DNA from: JBEVNR01 sp040507985 | GTDB lineage: Bacteria > Pseudomonadota > Alphaproteobacteria > Rickettsiales > UBA6187 | Reading direction: 5' to 3' | NCBI GenBank assembly: GCA_040507985.1 | Contig: JBEVNR010000002.1 | Location: forward strand, 62,001-126,000 | Length of the DNA stretch: 64,000 bases | Shown: piece after piece, positions 8,375 through 16,818 of the stretch | How the letters are laid out: each line of letters starts with the position of its first letter | Numbering within the stretch: position 1 is the first letter of the stretch | Notes under the pieces: model-generated | Database searches by the model: none | What the model was told of the DNA's origin: nothing | What the model saw: only the letters and a program-made list of their open reading frames with translations | Made by a program: the position numbers and the translations under genes

Positions 8375-9067
8375 ATGTCAGCACCTATAAAATTTGAACT
8401 CCAACTCAAAACGAGAAATAATTCAAAAGAAGACCTAATTGCTGATTTGCAAAAGGTTGCCAAAGAAATAGGCCAAAAGAGTATCACGGCTACTATTTAT
8501 ACCGAAAAAGGAAGGTACGGAGTTAATACTATGTTGCGCCGCTTTGGTTCATGGAACAAAGCTTTAAATGCAGCAGGTTTAAGTCTTAATAATCGCCTCA
8601 ATATTCCTGATGAAGAGCTGTTTGAAAATCTTGCAAACATTTGGCAAACCATTGGGCGGCAACCAGTAGGAAAGGATATAGAAAAATCTATAATTTCCAA
8701 ATTCTCTCTTGGTACATACGAAAAACGATTCGGAAGCTGGAATAAATCATTAGTAGGTTTCATTAATTATATTAATGGCACAGACTTAAGTGAAGAGCAG
8801 GATTTAGAATCTGTAAATCCTGAGATCAAAAAGCAGTCCACCAGAAAAACTTCTCGGAAGATAAACTGGCGTTTACGCCCCGCTGTTTTAATTAGAGATA
8901 ATTGCATCTGCAAAATATGTGGCACTTCTCCAGAAAAGAATCCTGATGCGGTACTGCATGTCGACCACATCCTCCCATATTCTAAAGGCGGAGAAACTTA
9001 TGAAGAGAATTTGCGTACATTATGCGCCCAATGTAATATTGGCAGAAGTAACCATTTTACCGAATAA
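8375..9067 (+). CDS. HNH endonuclease with homing-type repeats
   Basis: A 230-residue nuclease. Two helical repeats of the homing-endonuclease-associated kind lie at about residues 18-65 and 85-130; each ends in RFGSWNKALNAAG or RFGSWNKSLVGF. The C-terminal HNH domain (about 165-228) carries CKICGTSPEKNPDAVLHVDH, then ILPYSKGG, NLRTLCAQCN and a final SNHF, with all zinc and catalytic positions present. Its codon use is visibly AT-rich compared with neighbours, pointing to transfer. GGAAGG precedes the ATG. It stands alone, not inside a recognisable intron. Its likely action is DNA nicking or cleavage that helps spread this segment. Confidence 0.88.
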   Translation: MSAPIKFELQLKTRNNSKEDLIADLQKVAKEIGQKSITATIYTEKGRYGVNTMLRRFGSWNKALNAAGLSLNNRLNIPDEELFENLANIWQTIGRQPVGKDIEKSIISKFSLGTYEKRFGSWNKSLVGFINYINGTDLSEEQDLESVNPEIKKQSTRKTSRKINWRLRPAVLIRDNCICKICGTSPEKNPDAVLHVDHILPYSKGGETYEENLRTLCAQCNIGRSNHFTE

Positions 9068-9077
9068 GCTACAATCT

Positions 9078-9499
9078 GGCATTGCTAATTTAGCATTGAT
9101 ATGATAGGGAGGCATTTGATAAGGTGATTTAATTGAATCGGAGGTTGTCGCGGATTGCCCGAGATGCGGAAGCGAGTTTTATTGCAAGGACGGAACGAAC
9201 GGGGTTCGCCAACGCTATTTATGCAAGGGTTGCGCGTATCGGCACACGGTGGAGAAGCGCGCGGGCACGGCGGACGCGGCGACGAAGCGGCAAGCGTTGC
9301 ATCTGTACGGCGCAACATATCCAATCAAAGGCCGAAACCTTCACCGCTGAAGGATATAACGGCTTGTTCAGGCATTTCTTGGCAAGACTAAGGCGAAAAA
9401 CAAAGCGTTGCAGTAAATGCATCAAAATACTTGAATATTCCGTCAAACTCCTTATGGCCAAGAGAAATGGAAGCTTACCTATGTTAGGTTAGCAATGCC
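9078..9499 (+). mobile_element. internally deleted IS1-like element (left copy)
   Basis: Bounded by inverted ends GGCATTGCTAA (9078-9088) and TTAGCAATGCC (9489-9499). The 5' part encodes an IS1 InsA-like zinc ribbon (CPRCGSEFYC ... RYLCKGCAYRHTVEKRAG ... KRQALHLY), but the start codon equivalent has become GCG. The 3' part (about 9340-9492) encodes, in another frame, the typical transposase C-terminus YNGLFRHFLARLRRKTKRCS ... KLLMAKRNG. The central catalytic region is deleted, so the copy cannot transpose alone. No target duplication was found. The first 216 bases are about 96% identical to the copy at 11191-11406. Confidence 0.85.
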
Positions 9500-9530
9500 C
9501 AATTATGAAGTTTAGCCGCGATAATGATGC

Positions 9531-10760
9531 CTAATTAATCACATCCGCAATCAGCTTAGTTGAAGCTTTGGTCACGCCTGCTTGCTCAGCAAATGCGGGC
9601 CAGTTGTTTACTGCGGCGCACACTTCATCAATAATGGAGGCGGCGTCATTTTTTGGGACGCTAAATTTCTCGGCTAGTTTCAGCAAATGTTCTTTGCCGG
9701 GTGCGCGGCCTTCGCCCATTATGGTTGTGCTGTGTTCGCCGCCGGGGCCGCCGGAGAAGGTAAGGTCATAGGCAGGCGCTACGCTCCAGTTGCCTTTGCT
9801 ATCCATCAGAAAGCTGAAGTTTTTGGCATGGTCATCGCGGTTATGCGCGAAGGCGTTGAACGCGGCCATATAGAGGATTTTTTCCACCTCCTGTACATTG
9901 CGCGTGAGCGTTAGTGTGGCACGCATGATGCTTTCATAATCGATGGAAGGCATGCGGTGCTCAGCGTGAAGCAAGCCGCAAATCGTGTGCATGTGCTGGC
10001 GAGTGCCGTCAATACGGTCAAAGCGCTGGACGCCGAAATAGCCATTGCCTTTTTTTGCCGGGAATAAATGCGTCGGCATCATTTCCAAACCCGCCGCGCG
10101 CGCCATCAGGCTATAGGCATATTCAATCGCGCCGATGTCTTTTTGGTCGCTGCCGGAGGCAAATTTTACCATCCAATGGCTGTAACCTTTCGGCAATTCC
10201 TGCTGGCCGTGAATAATGCGCTTTTTATCTTTGCTAATGCCAACCATAATTTTAGGCCGCGCACCGGCGGACGAGCCAGATAATTCTAGCAATTCCGCAA
10301 ACACATCACCGGATTCGCCTTCCAAAACTTCCTGCGCTTCCGCTGCCAGTTTGTCCAACTGGATTGCTCCTTCTGCAGAAGATTTTTCACTCACATCCGG
10401 TTCATAAACCAGTGCGCCCATTCCGAACTGACTGACATGAGTAAGCCTATCCAGTGGTGTTAAAAGTTCTGGCGCAATACCATGGCCGCGCACTTGGCGG
10501 TCAAGCAGCAAACGCCCCCAACCATCAGGCAAGCTATCATTAAACACGCCGAATAATCCTTCAAATACCACATCATCGCAAGGAATAGCGCCGGGCTTCA
10601 CGGGCAATTTGAATGGAGAGATTTCGATTTTTCGATTTAGAAAATCCGGGTCATATTCAAAGTAAATGCGGCGATTGGATAGCGCGAGCCTTCCCAGCTT
10701 TTCTTTGCCTGCTCCAAAATCCAGGAATACATTTACGAGATTTACGGGTTGGTATTTCAT
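9531..10760 (-). CDS. hipA: HipA-type serine/threonine kinase toxin
   Basis: The toxin of a type II toxin-antitoxin pair. Characterised HipA phosphorylates aminoacyl-tRNA synthetases and drives growth arrest. The 409 residues show the HipA N-terminal domain (about 10-115, FNDSLPDGWGRLLLDRQ), a flexible SGSSAGARPK loop (161-170) comparable to the autophosphorylation loop, and the kinase core with AHNRDDHAKNFSF (catalytic Asp309) and APAYDLTF (metal-binding Asp332). All key residues are present, so it should be active. Its ATG overlaps the antitoxin stop by four bases, and both lie between IS1-like copies. Confidence 0.93.
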   Translation of the reverse strand: MKYQPVNLVNVFLDFGAGKEKLGRLALSNRRIYFEYDPDFLNRKIEISPFKLPVKPGAIPCDDVVFEGLFGVFNDSLPDGWGRLLLDRQVRGHGIAPELLTPLDRLTHVSQFGMGALVYEPDVSEKSSAEGAIQLDKLAAEAQEVLEGESGDVFAELLELSGSSAGARPKIMVGISKDKKRIIHGQQELPKGYSHWMVKFASGSDQKDIGAIEYAYSLMARAAGLEMMPTHLFPAKKGNGYFGVQRFDRIDGTRQHMHTICGLLHAEHRMPSIDYESIMRATLTLTRNVQEVEKILYMAAFNAFAHNRDDHAKNFSFLMDSKGNWSVAPAYDLTFSGGPGGEHSTTIMGEGRAPGKEHLLKLAEKFSVPKNDAASIIDEVCAAVNNWPAFAEQAGVTKASTKLIADVIN

Positions 10761-11050
10761 TTGATATTCCCCCGTTTGCGAAGCTTAGGTTCCTTCAACA
10801 ACTCATCTAGTGAAAGCGTGGGGGCATTAGCAGCAAATAGCTTTTCAAATTCATCAGAAGCGTGAAGCGCAATTGCAAGCTTGAGCAAAGATTCCAGCGC
10901 AATCTTCCCGCTACGCTCAAATAATTTGATTGTTCCCAAACTCACGCCAGAACGATGCGCCAGCCCTTCCTGCGTTAAATTCATAGCCAATCGCTTGGCT
11001 TTAACCTTAGCGGCAATGTCTAAAATGAGTTCTTGAGAGGTTCTTATCAT
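10757..11050 (-). CDS. hipB: HipB-type antitoxin
   Basis: A 97-residue Xre-family DNA-binding protein. The helix-turn-helix is MNLTQEGLAHRSGVSLGTIK, followed by FERSGKIALESLLKLAIAL, the standard HipB fold. It should bind and neutralise the HipA kinase and repress its own operon. I choose the ATG at 11050 rather than a TTG at 11086, because that TTG is part of a TTGACT -35 hexamer whose TATAAT ends seven bases before the ATG. The C-terminus has a LSLDELLKEPKLRKRG tail. The stop overlaps the hipA start. Confidence 0.9.
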   Translation of the reverse strand: MIRTSQELILDIAAKVKAKRLAMNLTQEGLAHRSGVSLGTIKLFERSGKIALESLLKLAIALHASDEFEKLFAANAPTLSLDELLKEPKLRKRGNIK

Positions 11051-11051
11051 G

Positions 11052-11110
11052 GATATTATTATATCTACAAATGAGTTAAAAGTCAATTAATAGATAGTAT
11101 ATTGTCTATT
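11052..11110 (-). promoter_or_regulatory. hipBA promoter with two operator palindromes
   Basis: On the minus strand TTGACT (11081-11086), a 17-base spacer and TATAAT (11058-11063) form a near-consensus promoter. The predicted transcript start falls at or next to the A of the hipB ATG (11050), so the mRNA would be leaderless. A 22-base palindrome, AATAGATA-N6-TGTCTATT, lies at 11089-11110 just upstream of the -35. A second, GATATTATTATATC at 11052-11065, overlaps the -10. Both are well placed for HipB repression. Confidence 0.75.
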
Positions 11111-11191
11111 ATGCAGGTGCTCAATCATCTACAAAACCCTGCGCTGTGAACTTATAGACCGGCGCGGAGCCTTTACCAGCCTTGCTGATTT

Positions 11192-11406
11192 GGCATTGCT
11201 AATTTAGCATTGATATGATACGGAGGCGTTTGATAAGGTGATTTAATTGAATCGGAGGTTGTCGTGGATTGCCCGAAATGCGGAAGCGAGTTTTATTGCA
11301 AGGACGGAACGAACGGGGGCCGCCAACGCTATTTATGCAAGGGTTGCGCGTATCGGCACACGACGGAGAAGCGCGCGGGCACGGCGGACGCGGCGACGAA
11401 GCGGCA
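11192..11406 (+). mobile_element. 3'-truncated IS1-like element (right copy)
   Basis: Starts with the same end, GGCATTGCTAAT, as the left copy and matches it without gaps through 11406, with about eight substitutions. It retains an intact GTG start at 11264 preceded by CGGAGG, giving a 50-residue zinc-ribbon peptide (VDCPKCGSEFYCKDG ... ATKRQ) that stops at 11414-11416. The rest of the element, including the right inverted repeat, is gone, and the sequence runs directly into an unrelated broken gene. Confidence 0.8.
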
Positions 11407-11411
11407 GATGA

Positions 11412-12280
11412 GTTGAAACGACGGCATATTTTTATCATACGCATGCCGCCCGAAAACCATGTCCGGCGCAATCGGCGCGACAGCTGGCGCGGCACACCTC
11501 CGTTGACGCCATCAAAAGCGCCGAAGCGCTTAAGGATGTGGACATATACCCGCCTATGCGCCATGATTTCGCCAACGCCGCCGCCTCCAACGGCGATTTT
11601 ATTGACGATTTTTCCGCCAAACTCGCCAATGCCGACGTGCCCGACGTTCTGTCCTTGCCCAAATACGGCATGGAAGCAGCAGAGGAAATCGCCAAACCCT
11701 CCATTCTGCGCGCCGCGTTCGACGCCGCCGCGTCGACACCGGAGGTCGCCGCGAAATTCGGCGGCAAGGCGGTTAAAGTCGTTCCCGTCGCCGGAACGCT
11801 GATCGGGCTGGGCATGAACCATGCCGAAGCGGGAGGGCTGGAACAGAAAATGTACGACGCCGTAGAGCGCGGCGACATGCCGATAGGCGCAGTGCAGGAT
11901 TACGCCGCGATATTGGCCGGACATACGGCGACAGGCGCCGACGCCGGCATCTTTTTGGGCGAAGGCGCGGTGCGGCACGAATTCGAGAACTGGGCGACCA
12001 AATACGGCATTGTGACGCCGCCACCCGCGAAGAGCTGCGCCCGTCCTCACTGGCAATCATGCTTGCCCACGGCGCACAAAACACCGCCGAAGTCGCGTCC
12101 TCTAGCGCGCAAAAAGCAGGCAAAGGCGCGATCATCCTTGCGGATAACACAATGCGCGGCGCTAATACCGCGCTTGATTGGGCAAACGGCGATCTGGCGG
12201 CGCGGGAGGAAATCTACGCCCGTTTGCCGACATTGGACATCCGAGAAGCCAAACGACGCAAGTTTCTCGTTGAACTGGAT
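11412..12280 (+). pseudogene. frameshifted, 5'-truncated gene of unknown function
   Basis: A coding-like stretch that begins without a start right after the IS1-like fragment. It runs in one frame (SVDAIKSAEALKDVDIYPPM ... WATKYGIV) to about 12012, then continues in another frame as DAATREELRPSSLAIMLAHG ... GANTALDWANGDLAAREEIY to about 12280. One small indel near 12010-12025 explains the switch. The middle contains a Gly/Ala-rich hydrophobic segment, KVVPVAGTLIGLGM. I recognise no family. The composition is like the host's, so this may be the tail of a native large gene cut by the insertion. Confidence 0.65.
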
Positions 12281-12392
12281 TCCCCCTGCGTTGGAATAAT
12301 AACGAAAATAAATCCACATTTATCAGTAATAAATTTATTAAAAAAATTCCTAGTTACAATTAATGTTTTTCTCCTGATCGCGTCAATTCCGG

Positions 12393-13421
12393 CTATTGAA
12401 ACGCGTCCGCCAACACGCCGACGCCGACGCCGAAATAATCGGACCTGTTCCACTTCATTAACGTCTCGAAATTGTCGTAGACCAAATAATAGCGTCCCTC
12501 GTTTTTTGAGGGTTGAATGAGGCGCGCGGAAAATCCGGGGACGTTCGGCAAGGGCGAGCCGTCTTTATTGGTTACGCCGGCGTCCGTCCATTCGGCCAGC
12601 GATTTCTGCGTTTTTTGTTTCACGACGCCATCGGGAACGGGGCGGGAAAGGCGCACCTCCCTTCCCCAATTATGCGCGTCGTTCCACCCGGATTTATGTA
12701 AATAATTGGCGACGGAGCCGAATACGTCGGCCGGGGTATTCCAGATGTCCCGTCTTCCGTCGCCGTTTTCGTCTACCGACAGGCCAAGGAAGCTAGACGG
12801 CATAAACTGCGTTTGGCCAAGCGCGCCGGCCCAGGACCCTTTAAATTGCTCCGGCGTCGTATGGCCGGCGTTTAATATGGTCAGCGCGCGAAAAAGCTCG
12901 TCGGTGAAGAATTTTTCCCGCCTACCGTCGAAGGCCAGGGTGGAAAGCGCGTCGATCACGTTAAACCCGCCCATGTTCCGCCCGAAATCGCTTTCCGTCG
13001 CCCACAGCGCCACGATAAAACGTTTTTGCACCCCGTATTTGTGCTCTATGCGATTTAGGAGTCCTTCATGCTCGCGTATCAGGCGCCGTCCGCGCTCGAT
13101 GCGTTGCCGGGGCGCGATGCGGTCAAGATATTGGGTAAGGGTAAGCGTGCCGTGGGGTTGGGCGCGATCAAGCTCCACCACGCGCGGCAAGTATTGCGCT
13201 TTAGCCACCGTCTTTGCCACTATGTTGGCGTCGACGCCGCGTGCGCGCGCCTGTTTCGCCGTTTTGTCGCGCCACGCGTTGAATCCTGCCGGCGTCGCGT
13301 CTTGAGCGAAAGTGTCCGCAGCGACGAAAATCGCCAACAAGACAATCGCAAGCGCCGCAGTGATAACGTTTTTAGGATGGCGCAATAGTCCCGCCCGGTT
13401 CGTTTTCCGCCCTTTGATCAT
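12393..13421 (-). CDS. lytic murein transglycosylase (MltB/SLT_2 family)
   Basis: Cleaves the glycan strands of peptidoglycan in the periplasm, leaving anhydromuramyl ends. The 342 residues start with a signal sequence whose hydrophobic core is AALAIVLLAIFVAADTFAQ (about 22-40). The catalytic Glu sits in ALWATESDFGRNMG, followed by TEQF-like and GALGQTQFMPSSFLGLSVDE motifs and a calcium-binding-like DENGDGRRD loop, all typical of the MltB family. There is no lipobox, so the enzyme should be soluble and periplasmic. A strong AAGGAG precedes the ATG. It is a stand-alone gene, with about 125 gene-free bases before pheT. Confidence 0.92.
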   Translation of the reverse strand: MIKGRKTNRAGLLRHPKNVITAALAIVLLAIFVAADTFAQDATPAGFNAWRDKTAKQARARGVDANIVAKTVAKAQYLPRVVELDRAQPHGTLTLTQYLDRIAPRQRIERGRRLIREHEGLLNRIEHKYGVQKRFIVALWATESDFGRNMGGFNVIDALSTLAFDGRREKFFTDELFRALTILNAGHTTPEQFKGSWAGALGQTQFMPSSFLGLSVDENGDGRRDIWNTPADVFGSVANYLHKSGWNDAHNWGREVRLSRPVPDGVVKQKTQKSLAEWTDAGVTNKDGSPLPNVPGFSARLIQPSKNEGRYYLVYDNFETLMKWNRSDYFGVGVGVLADAFQ

Positions 13422-13547
13422 ATTTCACGCTCCTTCAACAATGGCGATTAGCGAATACATAGCTCAACGCAGCTAAAATAACGAATTAAGCGCAGCGCCA
13501 CAAGAGGTTAGTGTAACGAACGCAAAAGAGCTTAGTTATTTACCGAC

Positions 13548-15926
13548 CTACGCCCGCAGCGCGGCGCCGCATTTTTCCGCCGCCGCCGTCACGGCGGACG
13601 ATATGCGTTGCAGATCGTCGTCGGTCAGCACTTTATGTTGCGGACGGATTCTTACCGCCACCGCCACAGATTTTTTCCCCTCGCCTACGTTTTCGCCGCG
13701 ATACACGTCGAAGACGCGCACGCTTTCGACGTTTTCCTTGTCCGCCTTGCCGATGCGGCGCGTGAGCTCCCCGATCTCAATTTTTTCGTCCATAACGAAG
13801 CAAAAATCGCGATCCGACGCCTGATAGGGCGACAAATACAAGGGCGGGCGCGCCGCCTTTCCTTTTTTTTGCTGAACGGGAAGCGCGTCGATATATATTT
13901 CGCACGCCGCGACGCGCTCCTTCACGCCTTCGCCGGCGCATAGGCGGGGATGCATCTCCCCGAATACGCCCAAAAGCGTTTTGCCTAAATACACGCTCGC
14001 ACTTCTGCCCGGCCACAAATAAGACGGCGCGGAAGAATCGATGCGGCATGATTCTTCCTTTACGCCACATTCCGACAAAACGGAAAAGAAATCGCGCTTG
14101 GCGTCGAACGTGGTGCATTCCGGACGGACAAGCTCTCCGGGCGCGGCCTCCCGCCTGCCCACGCGGATCGACGCTGCCGCCTTACGTTGGTCGGCCGGCG
14201 ACGTACCGAAAAAAATCGTCCCGGTTTCGCACAATCCGAAATCCGAAAGGCGACGTCCGGCGTTTTCCGCAACGGTACGCAGCAAGTTCGGCAATAAAGA
14301 CGGACGCATATGCCGCCATTCCTGCGAAATCGGGTTGCCGATCGTCACCATGTTGCTAAAACCGAACGCCTCTTTCTGCGCGTCCGAGATAAACGACCAG
14401 CACAACGCCTCGCGCAATCCGCGTCCCAATAACGCGAACGTCGCCTTGGCCGTCGCGGCGGCAAGCGGGTGCGGCGCCGGCGCCGTTGAGACGGGAGGAA
14501 GCAGCGTTTCGGGTATGGCGTCGTACCCCACGATACGCGCAACTTCCTCGACCAAATCGGCTTCGCACGTCACGTCGTGGCGCCAGCTTGGGGGAACATA
14601 CCCCGCCGCGTCGCTTGCGGGAAAAAAACCCAGCTTGCGCAAGATTGCGTCCGCGTCGACGTCGGATATGTCCATACCCGTCAGGCGCTTCACCGCCCCG
14701 GCGCGGAACGGCGCGGCCTCCCGGCGCAACGTATTGCCGCGCACGGCTTTGATCGGACGAGAGAGGTGGCCTCCGCAATGTGCAGCGATTCTGCCGGCAA
14801 GAATGCGAAGGGCGGTTTCGGCGAAATCGGCGTCGACGCCGCGCTCGAAGCGCTTGCGCGATTCCGTATGCATATTCAGAAGGCGCCCCGTCTTGGCCAC
14901 GCTTGGCGCGTCGAACAGCGCGATTTCCACGAAAACATTGCGCGTGGTCGGCATGCAGCCGCTTGCCGCTCCGCCGATAATTCCCCCGACGGCGTGCACG
15001 CCTTTGGAGTCCGCGACGACGGTCGCGCATGCAGGAAGACGGTAGACGGCGCCGTCCAAGGCGGTAAACGATTCCTCCGGCACGGCGAGACGAACGCAGA
15101 GATCGCCTTGTAACGTATCGGCGTCGAAGACGTGCGCCGGGCGTCCGAATTCGTGCAACAGGTAATTCGTGAGATCGACCGCCGGCGAAATGCTGCGTTG
15201 CCCTATCGCCCGCAATCGCCGCGCCATGGAGAAGGGAAGCGCGCCGGAGTTATCGACGTTTTTTACATAGCATCCGTAGAAGGCGCCACACGCCGAATCC
15301 GGCGCAATCGAGACGGCAATCGGCGCATCGAAATGTCCTTTTATCTCCGTGGCGGAAACGGGTTTCAGCGTGCCCAATCCCGCCGCCGCGAGGTCGCGCG
15401 CAATGCCGTAAACGCCGAAACAATCGCCCCTGTTGGGGGTCAGCCCGATTTCAACCACGACGTCGCTTAGTCCGAGCGCGTCGGCCAAAGGCGATCCGAC
15501 GACGGCTGTTGCCGGCAATTCGATAATGCCCTCGCCGTCTTCTCCCAGTCCGAGTTCCGCGCCGGAGCACAGCATGCCGCAGCTTTCCTCGCCGCGAATT
15601 TTTGAGCGTTTAATCGTTATGCCGCTGGCCGGCACCGTCACGCCCACCGGCGCCAAGGCGACCTTTATGCCGGCGCGGGCGTTGGGCGCGCCGCAGACGA
15701 CGTCTAATATTTCGCTTCCGTTATCGACCTTGCACACGCGCAGCCGGTCGGCTTGCGGGTGCGGCTTGGCGTCGACGATCCCGGCAACGACGAAGCCTTG
15801 CAGCAAAGCGCCCGGCGACGCGACCGACTCCACCTCCAGCCCTATGGCGGTGAGCTTTTCGATAAGCGCCTCGTCGGAAGCGTCGCCCTCTAAAAATTCA
15901 CGCAGCCATTCTAGGGTAAATTTCAT
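13548..15926 (-). CDS. pheT: phenylalanyl-tRNA synthetase beta subunit
   Basis: Beta chain of the alpha2-beta2 enzyme that charges tRNA-Phe. The 792 residues start with MKFTLEWLREFLEG and an EMAP-like tRNA-binding fold (about 40-150, VDNGSEILDVVCGAPNARAG). The B3/B4 editing domain follows (GDCFGVYGIARDLA ... VDLTNYLLHEFGRPAHVFDAD), then B5 and the catalytic-like core. It ends with an anticodon-binding ferredoxin-like domain (YQASDRDFCFVMDE ... VRIRPQHKVLTDDDL). Length is standard. The alpha-subunit gene pheS, usually immediately upstream, is not here; tlyA occupies that position 132 bases away. Confidence 0.96.
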   Translation of the reverse strand: MKFTLEWLREFLEGDASDEALIEKLTAIGLEVESVASPGALLQGFVVAGIVDAKPHPQADRLRVCKVDNGSEILDVVCGAPNARAGIKVALAPVGVTVPASGITIKRSKIRGEESCGMLCSGAELGLGEDGEGIIELPATAVVGSPLADALGLSDVVVEIGLTPNRGDCFGVYGIARDLAAAGLGTLKPVSATEIKGHFDAPIAVSIAPDSACGAFYGCYVKNVDNSGALPFSMARRLRAIGQRSISPAVDLTNYLLHEFGRPAHVFDADTLQGDLCVRLAVPEESFTALDGAVYRLPACATVVADSKGVHAVGGIIGGAASGCMPTTRNVFVEIALFDAPSVAKTGRLLNMHTESRKRFERGVDADFAETALRILAGRIAAHCGGHLSRPIKAVRGNTLRREAAPFRAGAVKRLTGMDISDVDADAILRKLGFFPASDAAGYVPPSWRHDVTCEADLVEEVARIVGYDAIPETLLPPVSTAPAPHPLAAATAKATFALLGRGLREALCWSFISDAQKEAFGFSNMVTIGNPISQEWRHMRPSLLPNLLRTVAENAGRRLSDFGLCETGTIFFGTSPADQRKAAASIRVGRREAAPGELVRPECTTFDAKRDFFSVLSECGVKEESCRIDSSAPSYLWPGRSASVYLGKTLLGVFGEMHPRLCAGEGVKERVAACEIYIDALPVQQKKGKAARPPLYLSPYQASDRDFCFVMDEKIEIGELTRRIGKADKENVESVRVFDVYRGENVGEGKKSVAVAVRIRPQHKVLTDDDLQRISSAVTAAAEKCGAALRA

Positions 15927-16058
15927 TGCGTTGCCGTCATTGGTTTGTTTCGTTCATATAATCGTTTTCGGTCCGGACCAGCTTTATCGCAAGGGGGAAA
16001 AAACTTCAAGGCATTTAGTGGTATTATTGTACGTCAGGTGAAGAACTTACTCTTCATT

Positions 16059-16811
16059 CTATTTTTTCACCGCGAGCAAAAGAAACTCCGCGTTGCCCTT
16101 GCGTCCGGCGACGGGGCTGCGGCACATCGCGAGCGGCGTTAAAGCTTGCGATACTGCCCAGTCGCATATCTCCAGGCACGTTTTTTTATGGACGGAAACG
16201 TCGCGAATGACGCCGCCTCCGGCGTTGCTCGCCTCTCTATCCGCCTCAAACTGGGGTTTAATAAGCGCCACCAGCAACCCTCCCTGGCGCAGCATGGCAA
16301 TCGCGGGAGGAAGGGCGAGCGTGAGGCTGATGAAACTCACGTCGCATACGATGATATCGAACGCGGAGTTGTTTACGCGTTCCGGCGTTAAATGCCGGGC
16401 GTTGGTGCGTTCCACGGGAACCACGCGCGGGTCGCTGCGCACCTTCCACGCCAATTCGCCGTAACCGACGTCGACGGCATAGACGCGCCCGACGCCGTAA
16501 TGCAGCAATACGTCGGTAAATCCTCCGGTGGAGGCGCCCACGTCCATCGCAACCATGTCTTTTAGGTTCAGCCCGAAGGCACGCACGGCGAAATCGAGCT
16601 TAAATCCTCCCCGAGACGCCCACGGACAGGCGATTGCGCCGGATTTCAACGCCACGGCGTCGGTTGTTTTTACCTGCGCCCCCGTCGATGCGACGGGCGT
16701 TCCGTTCACCAATACGTCTCCCCGGAGAATAAGGCCCACGGCCTCGCGAAGGTCGCCTGCCAGCCCGTCGTCGCACAGGCGTGCGTCAAGCCGCGTTTTT
16801 TTAGGCGCCAT
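16059..16811 (-). CDS. tlyA: TlyA-family rRNA 2'-O-methyltransferase
   Basis: Methylates ribose 2'-OH of cytidines in rRNA in characterised members. The 250 residues begin with an S4 RNA-binding domain (about 6-65, RLDARLCDDGLAGDLREAVG). An FtsJ-like methyltransferase follows, with the SAM loop AMDVGASTGGFTDVLL (about 92-107) and later motifs CDVSFISLTLALPP and VALIKPQFEADRE. It ends GRKGNAEFLLLAVKK. Its start lies 7 bases after the tkt stop on the same strand, so the two are probably one transcript. In other alphaproteobacteria tlyA often neighbours dxs rather than tkt. Confidence 0.93.
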   Translation of the reverse strand: MAPKKTRLDARLCDDGLAGDLREAVGLILRGDVLVNGTPVASTGAQVKTTDAVALKSGAIACPWASRGGFKLDFAVRAFGLNLKDMVAMDVGASTGGFTDVLLHYGVGRVYAVDVGYGELAWKVRSDPRVVPVERTNARHLTPERVNNSAFDIIVCDVSFISLTLALPPAIAMLRQGGLLVALIKPQFEADREASNAGGGVIRDVSVHKKTCLEICDWAVSQALTPLAMCRSPVAGRKGNAEFLLLAVKK

Positions 16812-16818
16812 GACCTAA

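Noticed and set aside
11050..11086. Longer hipB start at 11086
   Set aside because: The codon is TTG inside the -35 hexamer of the promoter; the ATG at 11050 fits the promoter and family length.
11199..12056. Long minus-strand frame of 285 codons
   Set aside because: It runs antisense to the IS1-like copy and the frameshifted gene and has the Arg/Gly-heavy composition of a shadow frame.
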